Shown here: positions 43,284 to 52,289 of the stretch, one piece after another
Numbering within the stretch: the stretch's first letter is position 1
Layout of the letters: each line of letters opens with the position of its first letter
Made by a program: the position numbers and the translations under genes
Notes under the pieces: generated by a model
The model's database searches: none
Seen by the model: the letters and a program-made list of their open reading frames with translations, nothing else
What the model was told of the DNA's origin: nothing
Source: Planctomycetia bacterium
GTDB taxonomy: Bacteria > Planctomycetota > UBA1135 > GCA-002686595
Direction of reading: 5' to 3'
Assembly: GCA_005799545.1 (NCBI GenBank)
Contig: SYGM01000033.1
Location: 1-52,377 of the forward strand
Length of the DNA stretch: 52,377 nt

Positions 43284-44300
43284 ATGGCCCCTGCCACCAC
43301 GACGATGGAAGAAACCACGCTGAAGCAAAGCCGCCTGCGCTCGATCGTTCGGCGCGGTGCAGCTGTGGAGAAGCGCTGGCATCACCCCGGTCCGCTGGGA
43401 CGCCTGCTCGACGGCTGGCGCGCCCGACGCGAAGCGCGTCGACTGCGCGCATTGCTCGAGCGCGGCATCCGCGTGCCGCGAGTGCTCGCGCAGCGCGGTG
43501 CGACGCTGGAGCTGGAATGGATCGAGGGCGCCCGGGACCTCGAACAAGCCTTGGCCCGGCCCGAGGCGGGACTGGCCCGCAAGCTGGGTCAGTGGCTGAA
43601 CCAACTCGCCGAAGCGGGCATCGAACACGCCGACCTGCACCCGGGCAATGTACTGCTGGATGTGCGGCAGGAGCCGTGGCTGATCGACATGGCGGCGGTC
43701 CGCATCGGAGCGGCACTGCAGCGACCTCGTCGCGACCGCCAGTTGCAGCAATTCCTCAGCGGCATCGTGGAGCTGGCGGGACCGGATTTCGTGAACGAGC
43801 TGCTGCTCGCCTCGGATCCCTCCGGAGCCGCCGCTGAACACCTCGGCATGGCCCGGCTGCTGCGGCGAGCCTCTGTGCGCCGCGAGCTCGACCGCTGGCT
43901 GCGCGCCTCAAGCCGCTGCCGGACGGAGGGCCGCAATCTCGAGGCACGCCCGCTCCTGCCCGAGCCTTTCGTGCGTCTGCGCTATGAGCGCGAGAGCGAG
44001 CCTGAAATGCAGGCTTTGTGGCTATGCGCAGCCCGACTATTCGAACATGGAATTCCCAGTGCACGCCCCTTGCGCTGGCGGCGCGAGGCTCCGGCCAGCG
44101 TGGAACTGGCCCTGCCGCTGGATGCACAGGCCATGCCCGTGCGCGAAGGACTCGACCAGCTCGAACCGCGCCTGCGCGAGCGCGGGCTGCGCATCCCAGA
44201 GCACAGCGGGCTCAAGTGCGCCCGTGATGCATCCGGAGCGGTCTGGCTGATCGGGGTGCGGCAGATCGAGGATCGGGAGGGACCGGCTCCGTGGCAGTGA
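43284..44300 (+). CDS. WaaP/KdkA-like kinase with a degenerate second kinase-like half
   Basis: Probable sugar kinase for the LPS core or a related envelope glycan. The first half has a kinase fold: possible Lys30 in VEKRW, the catalytic loop HADLHPGN (His115, Asp117, Asn122) and LIDMA (Asp135 as the metal-binding DFG-type Asp). After about 100 helical residues a second part (about 240-330) repeats the pattern: ALWLCAARLFEHGIPSARPL echoes ARRLRALLERGIRVPRVL, and LRERGLRIPEHSGLK...WLIGVRQI echoes LAEAGIEHADLHP...WLIDMAAVRI, but lacks the catalytic Asp, Asn and metal Asp. ATG 43284 or 43305 may be the start. The stop overlaps the acyltransferase start. Confidence 0.82.
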   Translation: MAPATTTMEETTLKQSRLRSIVRRGAAVEKRWHHPGPLGRLLDGWRARREARRLRALLERGIRVPRVLAQRGATLELEWIEGARDLEQALARPEAGLARKLGQWLNQLAEAGIEHADLHPGNVLLDVRQEPWLIDMAAVRIGAALQRPRRDRQLQQFLSGIVELAGPDFVNELLLASDPSGAAAEHLGMARLLRRASVRRELDRWLRASSRCRTEGRNLEARPLLPEPFVRLRYERESEPEMQALWLCAARLFEHGIPSARPLRWRREAPASVELALPLDAQAMPVREGLDQLEPRLRERGLRIPEHSGLKCARDASGAVWLIGVRQIEDREGPAPWQ

Positions 44301-45235
44301 AGGCTCGGCGCATCTGGCGCGCCCGCCTGCTGCGCGGGCTGGAATGGACGCTCGCACGCAGCCCGGCGGCGCTGCGCGACTCCCTGCTCGACGGCGCCGC
44401 GGGCCTGGCGCGCTTCACCCGCTACGAGCAGCGGACGCTCGCCAATCTGGAGCGTGTCTACGGCACCGAGCTGGACCTCGACGCCCGCCGTCAGCTCGCC
44501 CGCGACGTGCGCCGCCATGCCGCGCTGCAGGTCGGCAACTGGCTCGAGCTGTCCCGCATCCGATCCGATCAGCGCTCCAGCGGCGAGTGGATCGAGCGCC
44601 GCGTCCGACTCGATGCCTCCTTCGAGCGGCTGGAGCGCGAGCGAAGAGCCGGACGCGGGCTGCTGATCGTGACCGCGCACCTCGGCGATTGGGAGCTGCT
44701 GTGCGCACGACTCGCCCGCGCCGGTTTTCCGGGCGCGGTGGTCGGTTACCAGCGCCGCAACGACCCGGCGAGCGCCTTCCTGCCGCGCATGCGGCGCGCC
44801 TACGGAGTGCAGACGCTCGATCAGAGCGAGCCGCCACGTCGTGCCCTGGAGATCCTCCAGCGCGGCGAAGTGCTCGGGCTGGTGACGGATCTGGCGGTGG
44901 TGCGCCTGCGCGGTGAGGTGCTGCCCTTCCTCGGCCAGCCTGCGTGGACCATCCGGGCACCGGCTGCGCTGGCGCGGGCAAGCGGACTGCCGCTGATGCC
45001 CGTGCGCTGCGTGCGGGAGCGCGGCACGGGCGATTTCGTGCTCTCGGTCGAGGAGGGGCTGGCACTCGACCCCGCGCTGCCTCCCGGAGAGCGGATTTCG
45101 GACCTCCTGCGTCGTCAGAACGAGGTTTTCGGGTGCTGGATCCGGGCCGCACCGGAGCAGTGGGCCTGGCATCAGGAGCGCTGGAAACCTGCGCCCCCTT
45201 TACCTCGCCTTGATCTAATCTTGGATCGCCCCTGA
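44297..45235 (+). CDS. LpxL/HtrB-like lipid A acyltransferase
   Basis: Likely transfers an acyl chain to a lipid A-type or other membrane lipid acceptor. The 312-residue product has the Hx4E catalytic motif HLGDWE (His128, Glu133), preceded by RGLLIVTA, and later VLGLVTDLAVVRL and LPLMPVRCVRE, as in LpxL/M proteins. Its C-terminus (RRQNEVFGCWIRAAPEQWAWHQERWKP) is the family's typical PEQWxWxHxRW-like end. GTG 44297 gives a GTGA overlap with the kinase gene; GTG 44291 is an alternative start two codons upstream. Confidence 0.9.
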   Translation: MKARRIWRARLLRGLEWTLARSPAALRDSLLDGAAGLARFTRYEQRTLANLERVYGTELDLDARRQLARDVRRHAALQVGNWLELSRIRSDQRSSGEWIERRVRLDASFERLERERRAGRGLLIVTAHLGDWELLCARLARAGFPGAVVGYQRRNDPASAFLPRMRRAYGVQTLDQSEPPRRALEILQRGEVLGLVTDLAVVRLRGEVLPFLGQPAWTIRAPAALARASGLPLMPVRCVRERGTGDFVLSVEEGLALDPALPPGERISDLLRRQNEVFGCWIRAAPEQWAWHQERWKPAPPLPRLDLILDRP

Positions 45236-45258
45236 CCGCTGCTCCCTAGCTTGCCCCT

Positions 45259-45966
45259 ATGAAACAGGCCCGCATTCTGGTGGTTGATGACGAGCCGGAC
45301 CTCGTCGAGCTTCTGCGCCACCACCTGCAGCGCGAACACTATGAGGTTGTCGTCGCGAATGATGGCGAGGCCGCCATGGCGGAAGCCCGCCGCCGCATCC
45401 CTGATCTGGTGGTGCTCGACCTGATGTTGCCGGGCATCGACGGGCTGGAGGTCTGCCGCCGCCTGCGGGCGGATTCGCGCACGCAGCACATCCCGATCAT
45501 CATGCTGACCGCCAAGGGCGAGGAGAGCGATGCCGTGATCGGGCTGGCGCAGGGCGCGGATGACTATGTGCGCAAGCCCTTCGGGGTCAAGGAACTGCTC
45601 GCGCGCGTGGCTACGCGCCTGCGGGCTGCCGAGCTCAAGAACTCTCAGGAGGGCCCCAAGGTCCTCCGTTACGGGGACATGGTGATCGACTCGATCAAGC
45701 ATGAGGTCACGCTCGGAGAGCGGCCGGTCACGCTGACGGTCACCGAATTCAAGCTTCTGCGGCATCTGGTGCTCAACAAGGGTCGGGCCTTCACGCGCAA
45801 CGAGCTGCTCAACGCCGTGATGGGCGCGGACGTCTACGTGATCGACCGCAATGTCGATGTGCACGTCGCCACCCTGCGCAAGAAGCTCGGTTCTTACGGC
45901 CAGCATCTGCTCACGATCCGCGGTTTGGGGTACAAGTTCCGCGAAGCCGTTGGCGCCCCGGACTAG
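45259..45966 (+). CDS. phoB: PhoB-type response regulator
   Basis: OmpR-family transcription regulator (235 residues), probably for phosphate starvation. The receiver domain has the acidic pair Asp10/Asp11, phospho-acceptor Asp54 (VVLDLMLPG) and Lys106 in YVRKPF. The winged-helix output domain (about 130-230) includes LTVTEFKLLRHLV, VDVHVATLRKKLG and TIRGLGYKF. It is followed after 18 bases by the PhoR-type kinase and then phoU, which supports the phosphate assignment. The start ATG is 23 bases after the acyltransferase stop. No Pho box could be recognised. Confidence 0.93.
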   Translation: MKQARILVVDDEPDLVELLRHHLQREHYEVVVANDGEAAMAEARRRIPDLVVLDLMLPGIDGLEVCRRLRADSRTQHIPIIMLTAKGEESDAVIGLAQGADDYVRKPFGVKELLARVATRLRAAELKNSQEGPKVLRYGDMVIDSIKHEVTLGERPVTLTVTEFKLLRHLVLNKGRAFTRNELLNAVMGADVYVIDRNVDVHVATLRKKLGSYGQHLLTIRGLGYKFREAVGAPD

Positions 45967-45984
45967 GGTCAGCGGCCGGCTGCG

Positions 45985-47358
45985 TTGAAACTCCCCCGCC
46001 ATAGCGATCGCGTCCGCTGGACCCTGCTGGCACTCACTGCGATGGCGGTGAGCGCATCCGCCTTGGTGGCGCTGCTTTCGGGTTCGCTGCTCGCGGGCTG
46101 GGTCATCGGCTTGGCGATCTCCGCAGCGGTTGCGCTCCATGGCGCACGGGTCGCCAGCAAGCCGCTGGGCGATCTGGCACGCGATGCAGAACGCGTGCGA
46201 TTGGCCGACTACCGCAGCACCGTGCCATCAGGGCAATTCGAGGAGAGCTTCGCCGTCACACAAGCGCTCAGCGATGCCGGCAGCGCGCTCAACGCCTCGC
46301 GCTTCCGCGAGGAAAGCAGCCGTGCGGAGTTGGGCTCGCTGCTCGGGGCCATGGCCGAGGGGGTTCTGGCGATTGATGCGCAGGAACGCGTGCTGATGAT
46401 GAATGCCTCCGCGACGCGCATGGTTGGGCTCCGCGAGCCGCTTGCGGTCGGTGCGCAATGGTGGATTGAGCTGCGCTTTCCTGAGCTGGAACAGGCGCTG
46501 CGCAGGGTGCTCGCCGGTCATGAGGTGACCCCCTTCGACGCCCGCGCACCGCTGGGTGACGGCAGCCTGCTGTCGCTCGCCATCAACCCGCTGCGCATCG
46601 AGGGCGGAATCGGCGGCGCGGTGATCGTGCTCTCCGATGTCACGGCCATGCGCAGGTTGGAGCAGATGCGGATCGACTTCGTGGCCAATGTCAGTCACGA
46701 GCTTCGCACGCCGCTTTCGATCGTACTGGGTTCGCTGGAGACCATCGGCGACAGCGGCACTGACGAAGAATCCCGCAAGCGCTTCCTCGAAATCGCCGAG
46801 CGCAATGCCAGGCGTCTGCATGCGATCGTCACCGACCTGCTCGATCTTTCCACCATCGAGAGCCAGGGCGACACCATGCCCATGGAACCGCTCGATTTGG
46901 AGCGCGCGGTGCGCGCTTCCGCGGAGGCACTGCGGGGGGCGGCGCAGGCCAAGCAGGTGCGGTTGACGCTGGAAGAAAGCCTGAGAAACTCCTCCCACAC
47001 GGTGCTGGGCAACGCGCAGCGGCTGGACCAGGTCTTCACGAACCTGATCGAGAACGCGATCAAGTACACGCCGGCCGAAGGTGAAGTGCGCGTGCTGGCG
47101 CTGCAGCAGGGCGAGCAGATCGTGATCGAAGTCTGCGACAGCGGCATCGGGATCCCCCGCGAACACTTGCATCGCATCTTTGAGCGATTCTATCGTGTGG
47201 ACCGCTCGCGCTCACGAGAGATGGGCGGGACGGGCCTGGGGCTCTCGATCGTCAAGCATGTCGTCAAGGCGCACGGCGGTCAGGTCGAAGCTGACAGCGT
47301 CGAAGGCCAAGGCAGCACTTTCCGAGTTGAACTCCCGATCCATTCACCGCAAGCATGA
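45985..47358 (+). CDS. phoR: PhoR-type sensor histidine kinase
   Basis: Inner-membrane kinase partner of PhoB. The 457-residue product has two closely spaced helices (about 13-50) with almost no periplasmic loop, like PhoR, then a HAMP-like linker, a PAS domain (about 112-222), the phospho-acceptor His238 in VSHELRTPLS, and HATPase motifs NLIENAIKYTP, DSGIGIP and GGTGLGLSIVKHVV. Start is TTG at 45985 since no ATG or GTG with family-like sequence follows closely. Its stop overlaps the phoU ATG. Confidence 0.92.
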   Translation: MKLPRHSDRVRWTLLALTAMAVSASALVALLSGSLLAGWVIGLAISAAVALHGARVASKPLGDLARDAERVRLADYRSTVPSGQFEESFAVTQALSDAGSALNASRFREESSRAELGSLLGAMAEGVLAIDAQERVLMMNASATRMVGLREPLAVGAQWWIELRFPELEQALRRVLAGHEVTPFDARAPLGDGSLLSLAINPLRIEGGIGGAVIVLSDVTAMRRLEQMRIDFVANVSHELRTPLSIVLGSLETIGDSGTDEESRKRFLEIAERNARRLHAIVTDLLDLSTIESQGDTMPMEPLDLERAVRASAEALRGAAQAKQVRLTLEESLRNSSHTVLGNAQRLDQVFTNLIENAIKYTPAEGEVRVLALQQGEQIVIEVCDSGIGIPREHLHRIFERFYRVDRSRSREMGGTGLGLSIVKHVVKAHGGQVEADSVEGQGSTFRVELPIHSPQA

Positions 47359-48044
47359 CCAAGCAAATCGAAGACGACCTGGCAGAGATCAACAAGCGCA
47401 TCTCACATATCGGCGGGCTCGTGGAGCAGGCCCTCGACAAGTCGCTGGAAGCACTGCTGGAGCGCAACGCCCGGCTGGCGCGCGAGGTGATGAACTCGGA
47501 CAAGGTGGTCGACGATCTGGAGAATGAGGTCGAGGAGCTCTGCCTCAATGTGCTGGCGCTGCGCCAACCCGTCGCCCGCGACCTGCGCGTCGTGTGCGGC
47601 ATCCTCAAGATCAACTCGGATCTCGAGCGCATGGCGGACCTTGCCGTCAACATCGCCGAGCGCGCCGAGGTCCTCTCCAACGTTCCGCCGCTGCCGTTCC
47701 GGCCGGATGTCACGCGGCTCGCCGCCACCGCCAAGCGCATGCTGCGCGACAGCCTCGACAGCCTCGTGAAGCAGGATGCCGTGCTGGCCTACAGCGTGTG
47801 GAAGGCGGATGCGGAAGCCGACAAGCTGTACCGCGAGCTGATCGGCCAGGCGATCCAGTTCATGCGCGAGCACCCCGACCGCATCGGCGATGTGATGCAC
47901 CTCGTGGGTGCGCTGCGCAACCTCGAGCGCCTTGCCGACCATACCACCAACATCGCCGAGGACGTGATCTTCATGGTTGGTGGCCGCATCGTGCGCCACC
48001 ACATGCGCGAATTCGGAGTCGAGGCACGCCTAGAGCCGGGCTAG
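47355..48044 (+). CDS. phoU: Phosphate signalling protein PhoU
   Basis: Cytosolic negative regulator linking phosphate transport to PhoR. The 229-residue product has two three-helix repeats with the conserved metal-binding patterns LKINSDLERMADLAVNIAER and LRNLERLADHTTNIAEDVIF, and the RQPVARDLR segment. Start ATG 47355 forms an ATGA overlap with phoR. No pst transporter genes are in the window, so PhoU is here coupled to the two-component pair instead. It ends 21 bases before the converging Trx-like gene. Confidence 0.95.
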   Translation: MTKQIEDDLAEINKRISHIGGLVEQALDKSLEALLERNARLAREVMNSDKVVDDLENEVEELCLNVLALRQPVARDLRVVCGILKINSDLERMADLAVNIAERAEVLSNVPPLPFRPDVTRLAATAKRMLRDSLDSLVKQDAVLAYSVWKADAEADKLYRELIGQAIQFMREHPDRIGDVMHLVGALRNLERLADHTTNIAEDVIFMVGGRIVRHHMREFGVEARLEPG

Positions 48045-48065
48045 GACGGGGCAGCTCACCCCGCG

Positions 48066-50762
48066 TCAGCGGCCTTCACGCGTCACAGGCGCAGCCTCGC
48101 CGTAGACGCGCGTCAGCTCAGCCAGCGCCGCACGCAGCGCCGCACTCGAGTCATCCGCGGGCTGGGTCAGGCCGGCAAGCTGCGTGGCTTCCCGCAGACG
48201 TTCGAGAGCCTCGGGAGCGCGGCCCAATTCCAGCAGCGTCTCCCCGCTGAGCATCAGCGGCAGAATCAGAGCGCGCCGAGCCTGCTCCGGATCCGCGCCT
48301 GCCTGAGCACTTTCCTGCGAGAAAGCCTGACGCGCCGCCTGTACGGCGCGCCCCGCTTCCGCGAGCCCCTCGGCCCGCAGACCGCGTCGGATGGAACGCC
48401 GCGCCTCCCGCAGTTGCGCATCGGCGATGCGCAAAGCCCACACCGGGCGTTGCGGCGCCGCCTCATCGAGCTGCCGTAGCAGTTCGAGCGCGTCAACGGG
48501 ACTCGGACCGCTGGCGCGCCACTCCATGCATTGATCGACCAGATCGACCGTTTCGCGCTCCAATCCGTCGCGCGCCTCCTCGATGCGGGCATCACGCCGC
48601 ACCGCCGCCAGCAACTGCCCCGCCGCCTGCACGCGCTGATCCGCGATCAGGTGCGCGAATCCCATCCCCAGCAGCACGCGGGCCTGCTGCTCGCGTGCGC
48701 CGAGCGCCAGAGCCTCTGCACCCTGCTCCGCGTAGAGCTCTTCCGCACGCGTGTAGTGGTTGAGTGCCTGCGCGTAGGTCTGCAACGCTGCCTGCGGAGC
48801 CTCGCGCCGGCGCCAATCCTCGGCTTCGAATACGCGCGCACTGCCCGCATACCACGCGCAGGCCGCGGACAGGGGCCGACGCGCGGCAACATCCGCATAC
48901 ACATCACCGAGCTGCCGCAATTGACCGGCGCGCCAGTGGGAGCGCAGACAGCCGTCGCGAATGACAGTGCTTTCCGGCAGGCGCCAGAGCGCATGCAGCC
49001 ACCACGCGCGCGCGATGCCATGCTGGCCGAGAGCTTCGTGAAACGAAGCCAGCGCGGCGCAGTCGCTCTCACCGGCATGAGCGGAGAGCACCAGCAGAGC
49101 GAGTGCATCCGCGCCGCGCAGGATGCCGCCGAGCTCCTCGAGCGCATCCGCGGGTGCGGCGCGCCGCGCGAGATTGCGAGCGGCGCCGTCACCGACCCAG
49201 CGCAGGCTCTCGCGCAGATTCCATGACGCATCGAGCTCGCCGCGCAGCCGGCGCGTGGTCGCAGCCGCTTCTTCTCCCGGGCGCGCGTCCCAGGCGGGCA
49301 TGCGGCCCTGCAGCTCAAGCACACGGCAGGCGACCTGCTCCTGCTCCGCGAACTCCGACAGTCGGTAATGCGCTTCGCACAAGGCCAGCAGCGGCTCGCT
49401 GCGGGGCGCGCCCGCCTGCACGGAGCGCAGCAGCCAGGTGCGCGCATCCTCCAGGAGAAAGGCAAGCTCGCGCGTCGAACCTGCGGCGAGGCGCGCGCGC
49501 GCCAGCTCCAGCGCCGCACGACCGTACTCGAACTGCGCCGAGGCATCGTTCTCGGACTGTCGCAGCCGCTCTTCGGCGCGGACCAGATTTTCTTCCAGCT
49601 GAGGCATCGCGCCGGTGCTGCGCGCATCCGACTGCGGGGCATCGACGGGCAGTGCCTGCGCCAGCTGCCAGGCCCGACGCGCATCCAATGGCCCGCCCGC
49701 TTCCGCAAGCCGCGCCTCCAGGGCGGAGAGTTCTCCGGCCGCGAGCACGCGCCGCAGCGCGCGACGCGCGAGCTCGCGCTCCTCGGGACGGCCGACCACG
49801 GCTTCCGCCAGCAACTGCGTGCGCGTGAAGGGCTCCTGTGGCGCGCACTCCGCGAGGCCCAGCAGATGGCGCGCCCGCCCTCCGCGGGTATCCACAGCGC
49901 CGAGAGCTGCGGGACTGACGAGGGCCAATCGCTCACGAAGGAAGCGCGCATGGGCCTGCGCATGCCCTTTTTCCAGGGCCGCCTTGCCGAGCTGGGTTGA
50001 AAACTCCGGCGCAGCGCTCTCCGCGCGCACTGCAAGCGCGAAGAAAGCCTCCGGATCCGCGCTCGGTGCTTCCATGAGCTGCTGCAGCGCGCGCTCGGGC
50101 TGAAGGGTAGCGCGCAATTGCTCCTCATGAGCGGAACGACCGCGCTGCGTGCGCGCCGCTGGCCCCAACCCCGCGGGTTCCAGCGCCGCCGGCCGGCCCG
50201 TCCGCCCCGTCGACTGCACAGCCGCGTCTCGCAGGGCCTTGTCGAGCTCCTCCAGATCGAACAGCAGGTACAGATCGAAGCTCTTCGTGCCGTCCGCCTG
50301 AATCACGGCGTGGCGCGGCGAGACGCGCGGCTCCGCCAGATAGCGCCCGAAGATCTCAGGCTCGAGCGCGATGTGCTCGGCGCAGGTCACCTCACCCAGC
50401 CGCGGGCAGGGCACGCGCACTCCGTTGGCATCGTGATCCACCAGACTGTGGCGAAACACGGAACCGACGACGCAGACGAAGCTGCGTGTCCAACGCACGA
50501 ATTCCGGATCGCGATAGCGCTCGCGCACGATGCGCTCGCTCGCGGACTCGCCATCCATGTTGAGCGCGACAAGCAGCGGACGTCCGCTGGACTTGGAGAG
50601 GGCCAGCGCATCATCCAGCGAACGCTGCCAGTGGATCTGCCGCGCCGCCTCGCTGGACTCAGCCCGCGGGCCGGGCGGCGTCGGCGGCGGCTGGATCGAG
50701 GAGCAATTGGTCAGGAGCAGCGCCAGCAGGGCCAGTAGAAGCGTGCGAAGCATCGGTGACAT
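48066..50762 (-). CDS. Thioredoxin-like lipoprotein with long helical repeat region
   Basis: 898-residue exported protein of unknown function. Signal MLRTLLLALLALLLTNC (from Met4) gives a lipoprotein. The first domain (about 40-190) is thioredoxin-like: WQRSLDDALALSKSSGRPLLVALNMDGE, RYRDPEFVRWTRSFVCVVG, CPRLGEVTCAEHIALEP and PRHAVIQADGTKSFDLYLLFD; no CxxC redox pair is seen at the usual place. The rest is Ala/Leu/Arg-rich and TPR-like. The pattern 'FVCVVGSVFRH' is recalled from planctomycetes. It follows the CAP gene after nine bases. Confidence 0.8.
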   Translation of the reverse strand: MSPMLRTLLLALLALLLTNCSSIQPPPTPPGPRAESSEAARQIHWQRSLDDALALSKSSGRPLLVALNMDGESASERIVRERYRDPEFVRWTRSFVCVVGSVFRHSLVDHDANGVRVPCPRLGEVTCAEHIALEPEIFGRYLAEPRVSPRHAVIQADGTKSFDLYLLFDLEELDKALRDAAVQSTGRTGRPAALEPAGLGPAARTQRGRSAHEEQLRATLQPERALQQLMEAPSADPEAFFALAVRAESAAPEFSTQLGKAALEKGHAQAHARFLRERLALVSPAALGAVDTRGGRARHLLGLAECAPQEPFTRTQLLAEAVVGRPEERELARRALRRVLAAGELSALEARLAEAGGPLDARRAWQLAQALPVDAPQSDARSTGAMPQLEENLVRAEERLRQSENDASAQFEYGRAALELARARLAAGSTRELAFLLEDARTWLLRSVQAGAPRSEPLLALCEAHYRLSEFAEQEQVACRVLELQGRMPAWDARPGEEAAATTRRLRGELDASWNLRESLRWVGDGAARNLARRAAPADALEELGGILRGADALALLVLSAHAGESDCAALASFHEALGQHGIARAWWLHALWRLPESTVIRDGCLRSHWRAGQLRQLGDVYADVAARRPLSAACAWYAGSARVFEAEDWRRREAPQAALQTYAQALNHYTRAEELYAEQGAEALALGAREQQARVLLGMGFAHLIADQRVQAAGQLLAAVRRDARIEEARDGLERETVDLVDQCMEWRASGPSPVDALELLRQLDEAAPQRPVWALRIADAQLREARRSIRRGLRAEGLAEAGRAVQAARQAFSQESAQAGADPEQARRALILPLMLSGETLLELGRAPEALERLREATQLAGLTQPADDSSAALRAALAELTRVYGEAAPVTREGR

Positions 50763-50771
50763 GAGTTCGAC

Positions 50772-52289
50772 TCAGCGCGGCTGAAGATATTCGGTGCCGC
50801 CACCATAGTTCTGCGTCCAGTACGGGCCACTCAGGCCGGCCGCGAATTCCCGCGCCGTCGGCGAAAGGATCTGGCAATGGTGCCCGCTGGAGTGGGTCCA
50901 GCCGACGTGCGCACCTTCGGGACCGGAATCCCCCATGTGCACGTTTTCGCCGGCGCCCTGCAGGTAGCCTTGAGCCTTCATGCGGTCGAAAGGCGTGCGC
51001 AGAGCTGGATCATCCTGGAAGTGCCCGAACTTGCCGGTGGTCGACATCCAGCGGGAATGCTCACGCGCTGCGATCTGCAGCTTCGGATTCCAGGCCAGCA
51101 GGTGACGGCCGAGCATCTGACGGTATTCGTTCGTGATGCGCAGCTGCTCGCGCTCCTCGTTGCCGATCAAAGGCTTCAGATCGCCGGAAAGCCGGGCGTT
51201 GTGTTCCGCCACCTGCCGATCCTGCGCGCGCTGGCGCGCCTCGGTTGCACTGCGCGCGAAATTGCTCAGCGTCCAGTCAGCGGCCTCAGGATCCAGCCAG
51301 CGCACGCACTCGGGCAGACGCTCATCGAGCGCCAGCTTCGCTAGCGAGGGATCCGCCTGCAGCTGCTGCAGCTCGCGCAAGGCGGCGCGCGCCGCAGCCG
51401 AGGGCTTCAGCCGCCGCGAGCTCTTCCAGGCACGGCGCACCTCCGTCACGCGGCGATCGACTTCCTGCTGCACGGCGGGAAACAGGCGCGCCTTCTCCGG
51501 CGGGCATTCCGGCGGCTGGAAGGGATAGAAGTACTTCTCCTCGTCGAAGATCAGACCCAACGCTTCGCTGCGCAGCTTCTCAAGAGCCAGATACTGCTGG
51601 TCGAGCGCGAGCAGCGGATCGAGGAAGGCCTTCTCGAGAAGCGGCTGCTGCGCGCGCTGAAAGGACTGCAGGGCCGCATCCCCGGCCGGAGGCGGAGGCG
51701 GCGGCAGATCGGAAGCCGCCTGCCAGCGTCCCTGCACATACACGTAGCCCGCCTTGGGCAGCGGCTCCCCGCGTGCGCGCGCCAGCGTTGCCCAGACGGC
51801 TGCCTTGCCAAGCTCGCCGCGCTCCAGGCATTCCGCGAGATCGCTGAACGCCTGCGCACGTTCGCGCACATTGCCGCGCTCCAGGCGCTCGTGGATCAAT
51901 CCCTGCCGGGCGCTGCGCGAGAGCTTGGCCTGGGTGAAAGCCTTGGCGATGCGATCCAGGGGCAGCTCCTGCCAGCGCAGCCGCTTTTCCTCGAGGACTC
52001 CCCCCTGCTCATCGAGCGCGGACAGCCCCAGCCCCGCGAAGAGTGCAGGCTGGCGCGAACAGGCCTCGATCAACTCCCGGCGCAGCTGCAGTCTCCGCTC
52101 CAGCGCGCTCATGCGTTCTCCGAGCGCTTCGCGATCCTCACCCGGAGTGAGCTCGCCGAACACGCGCACCCAGACGGCGGCTGCTTCACGCAGCTCGCCG
52201 CGCTGCTCCAGCGTCTGCGCCTGCGTGCGCAGCGCATCGAGTTCCTCCCCACCGAAGCAGGACAGCAATGCCAGCAGCAGCGCGATCAT
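50772..52289 (-). CDS. CAP-domain (SCP/PR1-like) lipoprotein
   Basis: 505-residue exported protein. The short signal MIALLLALLSC suggests a lipoprotein (Cys11). A long helical region rich in Glu, Leu, Arg and Gln follows (about 15-375) with a PPPPPP linker near 200. The C-terminal CAP domain (about 380-500) shows NEYRQMLG, REHSRWMSTTGKFGHF, AGENV, HVGWTHSSGHHCQIL and WTQNYGGG, including the two His and Glu residues of the CAP cavity. The role is unknown; CAP proteins bind lipids or act on cell-wall components. Start ATG overlaps the regulator stop (ATGA). Confidence 0.88.
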   Translation of the reverse strand: MIALLLALLSCFGGEELDALRTQAQTLEQRGELREAAAVWVRVFGELTPGEDREALGERMSALERRLQLRRELIEACSRQPALFAGLGLSALDEQGGVLEEKRLRWQELPLDRIAKAFTQAKLSRSARQGLIHERLERGNVRERAQAFSDLAECLERGELGKAAVWATLARARGEPLPKAGYVYVQGRWQAASDLPPPPPPAGDAALQSFQRAQQPLLEKAFLDPLLALDQQYLALEKLRSEALGLIFDEEKYFYPFQPPECPPEKARLFPAVQQEVDRRVTEVRRAWKSSRRLKPSAAARAALRELQQLQADPSLAKLALDERLPECVRWLDPEAADWTLSNFARSATEARQRAQDRQVAEHNARLSGDLKPLIGNEEREQLRITNEYRQMLGRHLLAWNPKLQIAAREHSRWMSTTGKFGHFQDDPALRTPFDRMKAQGYLQGAGENVHMGDSGPEGAHVGWTHSSGHHCQILSPTAREFAAGLSGPYWTQNYGGGTEYLQPR

